Source: CAZUZD01 sp964624465
GTDB taxonomy: Bacteria > Planctomycetota > Planctomycetia > Isosphaerales > Isosphaeraceae
Direction: 5' to 3'
Assembly: GCA_964624465.1 (NCBI GenBank)
Contig: CAZUZD010000323.1
Location: 1 to 6,742 of the forward strand
Length of the DNA: 6,742 bases
The translations under genes were made by a program, and so were the position numbers. The notes under the pieces are model-generated. The model did not search any database, was not told the origin of the DNA, and worked only from the letters and a program-made list of their open reading frames with translations. Of the stretch, positions 1 through 5,271 are shown in pieces (positions within the stretch are counted from its first letter, which is position 1; every line of letters starts with the position of its first letter).

Positions 1-164
1 ACCCGGGGGTGACGATCGACATCATCACCGGCCCGGCCTTCTCGGGCGGCCCCGACGCCACGGTGGTGACGGCCGTCCCCGAGGCCTCGACGGTGGCGAT
101 GGGTGGCCTGGTCGCCGTCGCCGGCCTGATCGCCGCCCGGCGCGGGCGCCGCACCGCCGCCTGA
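1..164 (+). CDS. Exported protein with PEP-CTERM-like sorting signal (3' end only)
   Basis: Only the last 53 complete codons are in the window (first full codon at 3, TGA at 162-164). The visible tail is a hydrophilic stretch followed by the tripartite PEP-CTERM layout: a VPEAS motif, a hydrophobic segment (TVAMGGLVAVAGLIAA) and a basic end (RRGRRTAA). In this family the signal is recognised in the inner membrane by an exosortase and the protein is exported to the surface or extracellular polymer. The fourth motif position is Ala where Pro is usual (VPEP), a tolerated variant in my view. The body of the protein, which would tell its function, lies upstream of the window. It converges on the next gene with only 22 nt between the two stop codons. 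The C-terminal signal is clear; no function can be assigned to the rest. Confidence 0.8.
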   Translation, partial: PGVTIDIITGPAFSGGPDATVVTAVPEASTVAMGGLVAVAGLIAARRGRRTAA

Positions 165-171
165 GCGACGC

Positions 172-197
172 CGCCCGCTCGGCCGCTCAGGCGGGCG
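172..197. terminator. Possible bidirectional terminator between convergent genes
   Basis: A perfect 7-bp inverted repeat, CGCCCGC (172-178) and GCGGGCG (191-197), encloses a 12-nt loop between the stop of the PEP-CTERM gene (164) and the end of the reductase-like gene, whose stop codon (187-189) sits in the loop. Placement between convergent genes fits a shared terminator, but there is no T-tract on either side and short GC stems are common at this base composition. Confidence 0.3.
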
Positions 198-780
198 CGG
201 GCGGGGGTTGCAGGGCTCCCACGCACCGGTAGGTACTGACCAGCACACCGGTGGGTGTGCTGGTGGTGCGGACGAGCGCGAGTTCGCGCGGGTCGACGTG
301 GTCGGTGAAGGCGCGGAGGCCCCGGCCCAGCAGGACCGGGTCGACACCGGGCACGACCTCGTCGACCAGGCCGTGCTCGAGCCGCAGCGCGGTCACGGCC
401 GCACGGCCCCGGACGACGAGGTCGGGGCCGTCCTGGGCCTTGAGGGCGCAAACTCCGGCCAGGACGTCCGCGCCGAGGTCGCCCACCGGGCCCCGGGCGA
501 GACTCTCGGGCCGGTGGGTCACGACGTACGTCGTGGCGGCGTTCAGGCTGATGGCCATCGGGCTCGTCCCGGCCTTTGGCCAGAAGCCGGCCCGGAGGTC
601 GTAGGTGCGACGGCCCAGCAGCAGGTCGAAGCCGCGGCCCCGGGCCTCGGCGACGGCCGCAGCGCCAGCCGGGTTCCGGTAGGGCGTCGTCCAGCCGCCG
701 TGCCCATACTCGGCGCCCTCGTGCCGTCCCCCGGGCGCGATCACGCCGTCGAGCGCGACATGGGCGCAGACCCGGATCGT
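187..780 (-). CDS. Dihydrofolate reductase family protein (RibD C-terminal-like), no canonical start codon
   Basis: The minus frame ending at 187 encodes a complete-looking RibD_C/dihydrofolate-reductase-like domain of about 197 residues, the usual size for stand-alone members. Numbering from the ACG at 780: first strand TIRVCAHVALDGVI (1-14), GGWTTPY (28-34), LLLGRRTYD (53-61, the family GRRTYE-type signature), FWP (66-68), LNAATTYVVT (79-88), DLVVRGRAAV (120-129) and EHGLVDEVVPGVDPVLLGRG (135-154), matching the family's hGLvDEl..PvvLG.G block. Relatives are NADPH-dependent cytoplasmic reductases, mostly of unknown substrate. The start is unresolved: no ATG, GTG or TTG precedes the first strand in this frame. 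Choices are ACG at 780 (where ATG would be expected), CTG at 810, or GTG at 744, which would delete the first strand. GAGGAG lies at 792-797. The gene may be intact with a rare start, a pseudogene by start loss, or carry a sequence error. The family call is firm; the 5' end is not. Confidence 0.75.
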   Translation of the reverse strand, partial: TIRVCAHVALDGVIAPGGRHEGAEYGHGGWTTPYRNPAGAAAVAEARGRGFDLLLGRRTYDLRAGFWPKAGTSPMAISLNAATTYVVTHRPESLARGPVGDLGADVLAGVCALKAQDGPDLVVRGRAAVTALRLEHGLVDEVVPGVDPVLLGRGLRAFTDHVDPRELALVRTTSTPTGVLVSTYRCVGALQPPPAPA

Positions 781-890
781 TCTCCTGGGGACTCCTCGGA
801 GTCCATCCAGACCGATCGCCCATGGTACGGGTTTCGCGGCCGGGGGCAGAGGAGCGGTGGGCTGCGGACCGGGGGGATGGCCCGCCCGGG

Positions 891-896
891 TACAAT
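891..896 (+). promoter_or_regulatory. Candidate -10 element for selO
   Basis: TACAAT, one base from the TATAAT consensus, stands out in a spacer that is otherwise almost wholly G/C and lies 65 nt upstream of the selO ATG. I see no convincing -35 hexamer about 17 nt upstream (the region there is ACCGGG-like), so this would be a weak or activator-dependent sigma70-type promoter. The spacer also has to hold the promoter of the divergent reductase-like gene, for which I see no clear element. Confidence 0.4.
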
Positions 897-948
897 GCTG
901 GAGTGGACCGGAGTGCAGTGAACGGGAGCGGTGGTGGCGGGCCGCGTC

Positions 949-954
949 AGGGGG
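949..954 (+). promoter_or_regulatory. Ribosome binding site deciding the selO start
   Basis: AGGGGG with a 6-nt spacer to the ATG at 961 supports that start over the in-frame GTG codons at 931 and 934, which follow GGGAG at a short distance and would add 10 or 9 residues with no counterpart in the SelO family. Confidence 0.5.
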
Positions 955-960
955 ACGGGG

Positions 961-2442
961 ATGGATGCTGTCGGGGCAAGGGACGCGGATCGGGACCCGG
1001 TCGGCTGGCGGTTCGAGGCCACCTACGCGGGGCTGCCGGGCGACCTGTTCGAGGAGACCGGGGCGGCGCCGGCGCCCGAGCCGAAGGTCGTGTTCCTGAA
1101 CCACGGGCTGGCGCGGGAGCTGGGGCTGGATCTCGCCGGGCTCGACTCCGGGACGGCCGCGGCGCTGTTCGCGGGGCAGGCCGTGCCGGCCGGCGCCCGG
1201 CCGATCGCCCAGGCCTACGCCGGGCACCAGTTCGGCGGCTTCACGATGCTCGGCGACGGCCGCGCCCTGCTCGTGGGCGAGCACCGCACCCCCGACGGCC
1301 GGCTGGTGGACGTGCAGCTCAAGGGCTCGGGGCGGACCCGATTTTCCCGCGGCGGCGACGGCCGCGCGGCGCTCGGGCCGATGCTCCGCGAGCTGATCGT
1401 CAGCGAGGCCATGGCCGCCCTCGGCATCCCCACCACCCGGAGCCTGGCGGTCGTCACCACCGGCCAGCCGGTCTACCGCGAGACGCTCAAGCGGGGCGCC
1501 GTGCTGACGCGGGTGGCCGCCAGCCACCTCCGCGTCGGCACCTTCGAGTACGCCGTCCGCCGCAGCCCGGCGACCCTGCGGGCCCTGGCCGACTACGCCA
1601 TCGCCCGTCACGACCCCGCCTTGGCCGGCGAGCCCGACCGCTACCGCGGCTTCCTGGCCGCCGTGATCGAGCGCCAGGCGGCGCTGGTGGCGCGCTGGCA
1701 GCTCGTCGGGTTCATCCACGGGGTCATGAACACGGACAACGTGGCGGTCTCGGGCGAGACGATCGACTACGGCCCGTGCGCCTTCCTGAACGCCTACGAC
1801 CCGGCCCAGGTGTACAGCTCGATCGACCGCGGCGGCCGGTACGCTTATGGCAATCAGCCGAACATCCTGCACTGGAACCTGGCCCGGTTCGCCGAGACCC
1901 TCTTGCCGCTGCTCGACCCCGAGCCCGATCCGGCCATCGCGATCGCCATTGAGGCGCTCGACGCCTACCCCGCCGCCTTCGAGCGCCACCGGCAGGCCGG
2001 CCTGCGCCGCAAGCTCGGCCTGACGACCGAGGCACCCGACGATCCCGAACTGTTCCAGACGCTGCTGGACTGGATGCAGCGGACCCGGGCCGACTTCACG
2101 AACACCTTCCGCGCCCTGGCCACCGAGGACGTGCTCGCCGGCGAACCGGGCCGCGATCCCGAGTTCCGCGCCTGGCACGAACGCTGGTGCCGTCGGCTCG
2201 GGCGCGCGGAGGGCCCGGACGAGGCGGCCCGGGCGCTGATGCAGTCGGCCAGCCCGGCGGTGATCCCCCGGAACCACCAGGTCGAGGCCGCTCTGGCCGC
2301 CGCCGAGGACCGCGACGATCTCACCGTGCTCCAGCGACTCCTGGAGGCGCTGGCCACCCCCTACGAGTCGCGACCCGAGCACGCCGAGTACCGCGACCCG
2401 CCCGCCGACGAGTGCGGTTATCGCACCTTCTGCGGCACGTGA
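961..2442 (+). CDS. selO: Protein adenylyltransferase SelO (YdiU/UPF0061 family)
   Basis: SelO is a pseudokinase-fold enzyme that transfers AMP from ATP to Ser, Thr or Tyr of target proteins and is linked to redox stress. The 493 residues are close to E. coli YdiU (about 478). Landmarks: GWRFEATYAGLP near the N-terminus, AYAGHQFGGF before the nucleotide site, LKGSGRT with K121, RELIVSEAM with E144 (23 residues after the Lys, as in E. coli K113/E136), R184 in RVAASHLRVG, GVMNTDN with D259 and N260, and IDYGPC with D269, so the proposed base and both metal ligands are present. The C-terminus is YRTFCGT, with Cys491 third from the end, where eukaryotic SelO has selenocysteine and E. coli has a disulfide Cys. 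The E. coli partner Cys is missing; Cys273 in DYGPC is nearby. ATG 961 is preferred for its AGGGGG site; the frame opens upstream to GTG 931. It is divergent from the reductase-like gene. Identification is near certain. Confidence 0.96.
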   Translation: MDAVGARDADRDPVGWRFEATYAGLPGDLFEETGAAPAPEPKVVFLNHGLARELGLDLAGLDSGTAAALFAGQAVPAGARPIAQAYAGHQFGGFTMLGDGRALLVGEHRTPDGRLVDVQLKGSGRTRFSRGGDGRAALGPMLRELIVSEAMAALGIPTTRSLAVVTTGQPVYRETLKRGAVLTRVAASHLRVGTFEYAVRRSPATLRALADYAIARHDPALAGEPDRYRGFLAAVIERQAALVARWQLVGFIHGVMNTDNVAVSGETIDYGPCAFLNAYDPAQVYSSIDRGGRYAYGNQPNILHWNLARFAETLLPLLDPEPDPAIAIAIEALDAYPAAFERHRQAGLRRKLGLTTEAPDDPELFQTLLDWMQRTRADFTNTFRALATEDVLAGEPGRDPEFRAWHERWCRRLGRAEGPDEAARALMQSASPAVIPRNHQVEAALAAAEDRDDLTVLQRLLEALATPYESRPEHAEYRDPPADECGYRTFCGT

Positions 2443-2480
2443 GTCCGACGCCCGCCGATCGACCCACGGGGTAGTCCAAG

Positions 2481-2652
2481 GCCAGCCAACACCCGGCGGA
2501 TTTCGCTCCGCTCATCCGGCCGTCCAGCGAGACCGGCCGAGACCAAACCGGGGTGCCCGGGTTCCGCCGTGCGGAGCCCGGATCCACTCGCCCTGGACTG
2601 AGCTGACGTGTGCCTTGGGCCGAGCGCAGCGCGGCCACGCCGACGATTCGGA
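2481..2652. repeat. Intergenic repeat, copy 1 of 2
   Basis: First of two imperfect tandem copies filling most of the gene-free stretch 2443-2849. It holds GGATTTCGCTCCGCTCAT (2498-2515), GGGGTGCCCGGG, CGGAGCCCGGATCCA and ends with GGCCACGCCGACGATTCGGA (2633-2652). All four blocks recur in the same order in copy 2, with the first block offset by 175 nt and the last by 166 nt, so the copies differ by small indels and substitutions. On the minus strand the first block reads as a peptide of the type DERSEIRR, but no stable gene is supported. It resembles a dispersed intergenic element rather than a coding remnant; edges are approximate. Confidence 0.75.
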
Positions 2653-2818
2653 GGCCACCGACCCGGCCCGTCGGATTTCGCTCCGCTCATCCAACCTACG
2701 GGAGGGGAGCCGTCGGGGTGCCCGGGGTCCGGCCACGGAGCCCGGATCCAGCGGCCTTGGACCGTGAAGTCCAGTGTGCCGTGGCCTGAGCGAAGCGTGG
2801 CCACGCCGACGATTCGGA
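2653..2818. repeat. Intergenic repeat, copy 2 of 2
   Basis: Second copy, with GGATTTCGCTCCGCTCAT at 2673-2690 and GGCCACGCCGACGATTCGGA at 2799-2818. Near its end it contains a 7-bp hairpin, CGTGGCC (2780-2786) and GGCCACG (2799-2805), around a 12-nt loop; the matching stem in copy 1 is weaker because of base changes. It ends about 30 nt beyond the stop of the hydrolase-GH30 gene (2850) and could therefore fall within that gene's 3' transcript. No gene is seen between 2819 and 2849. Confidence 0.75.
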
Positions 2819-2849
2819 AGGGCTCCCGAGGTCGGGCGCCGCGGGCCCC

Positions 2850-4985
2850 TCAGCGCCAGGTGCAGGTGCCGACGGCGCCGGGGGGCAGGGAGAGGGGCAG
2901 GGTGCGGTCGCCGTCGCGGACGGTGAAGGAGCGCGGGGCGGGGGAGTCGTTCAGGACGATCAGGACGGTGCGGCCGTCGGGGGTGGTGAAGGCGACGTTC
3001 GGGAGGCCGGCGACGGCGTCGCTGGCGATCCGCACCGAGCCGGGGCGGACGGACTTCGCGGCGTGGGCGACGATGTAGTAGGCCGGGTTGCGGGTCACGG
3101 CGTCGCCGTCGAGGGTCAGGGCGCCCAGGCAGCGGTCGCAGCCGCCGGGGGTGTGCGGCTCCTGCTTCGGGTCGGAGGCCAGGTTCCACTCCAGCACCGT
3201 GCGGGCCCAGTGGCGGGTGGCCCCGACGATCAGCTCGCGGGTGTGCCAGGCCAGGTCGCCCCGCAGGTCCCCGGGCGCGCCGATCCACTGCTCGGTGAAG
3301 TACAGGTGCTTGTCGGGGTGCGCGTCGTGCACCTGCGCCATCGCGTCGATCTTGCCGCCGTAGAGGTGGAACGCGGTGCCGTCGATGAACTGCGCGGCCT
3401 CGGGGTCGTCGAGGATGGCGATCGGGTAATCGGGCCGGTCGCAGTTGTGGTCGTAGATGACGATCTTGGTGTCGAGCCCGGCCTTCCGGAACGCGGGGCC
3501 GAGGTGGTGCTTGATGAACCCGGCCTGCTCGGCGGCGGTCATGAGCAGGCTCGGGTTGTTGCCGCCGTGCAGGGGCTCGTTCTGCACGGTCACGGCGTCG
3601 ATGCGCACGCCCTCGGCCCGCATGCCTTGCAGATACTTCACGAAGTACGCCGCATAGGCCGCCTGGAACTCGGGCTTGAGGCTGCCGCCGACGCTGCTGC
3701 CATTCGTCTTCATCCAGGCCGGGGGCGACCACGGCGAGGCCATGAGTTTCAGGTCGGGGACGATCGCCAGGATCTGCTTGAGCACGGGGATCAGGTGGGC
3801 GCGGTCGGGGTCGAGGCTGAACCGGGTCAGCTCGGGGTCGGCCGCGCCGTCATCGTAGGAGAAGACGCGGCCGTCGAGGTCGGAGGCGCCGATCGAGAGC
3901 CGCAGATAGCTCACGCCGATGCCGTCGCCCTCGGTGGCGAACAGCTCCTGCAGCAGCGCGGCGCGGCGATCGGGGGTCATGCGGGAGAGCAGCTCGGCGC
4001 TGCCGCCGGTGAGGGTGTAGCCGAAGCCGTCGATCGACTGGAAGGCCTGCGTCCGGTCGATCGCGATCGTCGGCAGGGCCGGGTCGGCGGCACCGAAGGC
4101 CGGGGCGGGGGACTGCGCGGCGAACCGGGCCGTGCCGCCGGGGTCGGTGATCCGGAACGCGACCGGCACGCGGACAGACTCGAAGAAGTCGACGATCGGC
4201 CGCGGGTCGGTCAGGCCGTGGGGGTGGTGATCCTGCCCCGGCTTCACGATCCGCTCGACCGGCCCGCCGAGCGCGCGGTAGCGGTCGTAGACCCGCTCGG
4301 AGTTCTCGCGGTGCGGCACCACGCGGTCGCTGTCGCCGTAGACCAGCAGCAGGGGGATGCGGGCCCCGGCCAGCGGGGCCAGGGAGTCGACCGGGTTGAC
4401 CCGCGCGGCGATCGCCTCGGCGTCGTCGCGGAAGCCGTACGCCTGGAGGAGCTTGGCCCACTCCTCGGGCGACCCCTGGCCGGTGCCCAGGCCCTTCGGC
4501 CTCCCGCCCGGCCAGCTCTTGAAGTCGCAGACGCCGTTGTCGAGGTAGACGAGCAGGGTGCGGTCGGGGTGCTTGGCCGCCCAGGCCATGCAGTACAGCG
4601 CGCCCCGGCTCAGGCCGATCAGCGCGGGCTTCGGGGCCAGCCCGTGATCCTGCACCATCACCTCGTGGAGCCGCTCCCACCGCGTCATGGCCGCCGGTGC
4701 GCCGAAGAGGTCGGGGGCGCTGACGGACACCAGATGCCAGCCGCGGCGGACGAGCTCGGCATCGGCGTTGGCATAGGCGCCGAAGAACTCGCCGCGCCAA
4801 GCCCAGGGGCGGCCGGGCAGGGGGTCCTCCGGCTCGACCACGATCACATTCGCGCCGTCGAGGTCGAAGTCGTGCCGCACGAACCCCTCCCACCGGCTGA
4901 CGGCGCCGGGGAACGGCTTCGGGTCCGAGGGAGCGGCCTGGGCCAGCAGCAGCGATCCGAGCAGGCAGAGCACCGTCGAGGGCAT
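2850..4985 (-). CDS. Secreted alpha/beta-hydrolase and GH30 glycoside hydrolase fusion
   Basis: This 711-residue protein has two enzyme domains. Residues 1-17 are a signal peptide (hydrophobic LCLLGSLLLAQA, likely cut before APS), though without N-terminal basic residues. Residues about 25-275 form an alpha/beta hydrolase: nucleophile elbow GLSRG with Ser126, acid candidate Asp220 in YGDSDRVVP, and His253/His254 in DHHPHG; the likely activity is an esterase. After a Pro/Ala-rich linker, residues about 305-711 are a GH30 retaining glycosidase: QSIDGFGYTLTGGSA (316-330), PWSPPAWMKTNGS, acid/base Glu470 in TVQNEP, nucleophile Glu565 in YFTEQWIG, then a C-terminal beta domain from about 640. GH30 members cleave beta-linked glucosides, glucans, xylans or fucosides; the substrate here is not readable. 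ATG 4985 is chosen for the signal peptide and a GGGAA site 8 nt upstream; the frame stays open to 5207 but reads as Pro/Arg/Gly-rich filler. One can infer that the esterase removes side groups while GH30 cuts the chain. Confidence 0.88.
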   Translation of the reverse strand: MPSTVLCLLGSLLLAQAAPSDPKPFPGAVSRWEGFVRHDFDLDGANVIVVEPEDPLPGRPWAWRGEFFGAYANADAELVRRGWHLVSVSAPDLFGAPAAMTRWERLHEVMVQDHGLAPKPALIGLSRGALYCMAWAAKHPDRTLLVYLDNGVCDFKSWPGGRPKGLGTGQGSPEEWAKLLQAYGFRDDAEAIAARVNPVDSLAPLAGARIPLLLVYGDSDRVVPHRENSERVYDRYRALGGPVERIVKPGQDHHPHGLTDPRPIVDFFESVRVPVAFRITDPGGTARFAAQSPAPAFGAADPALPTIAIDRTQAFQSIDGFGYTLTGGSAELLSRMTPDRRAALLQELFATEGDGIGVSYLRLSIGASDLDGRVFSYDDGAADPELTRFSLDPDRAHLIPVLKQILAIVPDLKLMASPWSPPAWMKTNGSSVGGSLKPEFQAAYAAYFVKYLQGMRAEGVRIDAVTVQNEPLHGGNNPSLLMTAAEQAGFIKHHLGPAFRKAGLDTKIVIYDHNCDRPDYPIAILDDPEAAQFIDGTAFHLYGGKIDAMAQVHDAHPDKHLYFTEQWIGAPGDLRGDLAWHTRELIVGATRHWARTVLEWNLASDPKQEPHTPGGCDRCLGALTLDGDAVTRNPAYYIVAHAAKSVRPGSVRIASDAVAGLPNVAFTTPDGRTVLIVLNDSPAPRSFTVRDGDRTLPLSLPPGAVGTCTWR

Positions 4986-5092
4986 GGTCACGGTTCCCGA
5001 GGGTCCGGGGCAGGGGAGATCCGCCCGACCCGGCCATTGTGCGGCGAAGCAGATCCCCGGGCAACCACGCGGGTCCCCGCGAGCGGCGCGGG

Positions 5093-5111
5093 CCGGACCG
5101 GACCGGACCGG
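5093..5111. repeat. Short tandem pentanucleotide repeat (CCGGA)
   Basis: Nearly four copies of CCGGA in a row lie in the leader region upstream of the hydrolase-GH30 gene. The unit is not a multiple of three, which agrees with this stretch being non-coding. It may be a slippage-prone site; no function is evident. Confidence 0.6.
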
Positions 5112-5119
5112 GAAAGCAG

Positions 5120-5165
5120 CACGCCGGCCGCGATCGCCCGGTGCGGGACGATGGCGGCCGGCGTG
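5120..5165 (-). terminator. Large hairpin, possible terminator or palindromic element
   Basis: A perfect 12-bp inverted repeat, CACGCCGGCCGC (5120-5131) and GCGGCCGGCGTG (5154-5165), can extend inward past one G-G mismatch through ATCG/CGAT and, with one bulged A, CCC/GGG to a 5-nt loop. On the minus strand it is followed by GCTGCTTTCCC, a weak T-run. It lies after the stop of the Ig-repeat gene and 134 nt before the hydrolase-GH30 ATG, so it could be a second terminator, a leader structure, or a REP-like palindrome. Confidence 0.5.
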
Positions 5166-5207
5166 GTGGTGGGTTCCGGGAGCGGCCGGGGCCGCCGTGA
5201 ACGGCAA

Positions 5208-5233
5208 CGGGCCGGCTCGGGAGAGCCGGCCCG
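5208..5233 (-). terminator. Terminator-like hairpin after the Ig-repeat gene
   Basis: A perfect 11-bp stem, CGGGCCGGCTC (5208-5218) and GAGCCGGCCCG (5223-5233), has a 4-nt GGGA loop (TCCC on the minus strand). It begins 38 nt beyond the stop codon of the Ig-repeat gene (5272-5274, minus strand). The downstream minus-strand sequence GTTGCCGTTC is only mildly T-rich. Position and stem quality make it the best terminator candidate in the window. Confidence 0.6.
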
Positions 5234-5271
5234 CTGGGGTCCGTGATCCGGGCGATCGGGGACCGGCCGGA

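Noticed and set aside
741..1022. A 93-codon minus-strand frame (starting before the selO ATG and ending inside the reductase-like gene)
   Set aside because: It overlaps both real genes in other frames and has no recognisable features; its internal ATG codons are not in frame with the reductase domain.
576..1952. A 458-codon plus-strand frame overlapping selO
   Set aside because: It is Arg/Gly/Pro-rich and out of frame with the conserved SelO protein.
187..2382. A 731-codon minus-strand open frame running antisense through selO into the reductase-like gene
   Set aside because: Only the last 197 codons show a family signature. The rest is Gly/Arg/Pro/Val-rich antisense of selO, which has full family conservation on the plus strand.
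2608..3078. A 156-codon plus-strand frame across repeat copy 2
   Set aside because: It consists of the intergenic repeat plus antisense of the GH30 C-terminus; no domain, no good ribosome site.
2512..3732. A 406-codon minus-strand frame overlapping the GH30 domain and the intergenic repeats
   Set aside because: It is out of frame with the real gene and Arg/Pro/Ala-rich; its start region is a shifted reading of the GH30 sequence.
4986..5207. An N-terminal extension of the hydrolase-GH30 gene up to 5207
   Set aside because: The extra residues are Pro/Arg/Gly/Ala filler, pass through a hairpin and a pentanucleotide repeat, and would bury the signal peptide that begins at the ATG at 4985.
3063..5246. 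A 727-codon plus-strand open frame
   Set aside because: It is antisense to the hydrolase-GH30 gene, with low-complexity Val/Gly/Arg/Ala composition and no motifs; a by-product of high GC at third positions.
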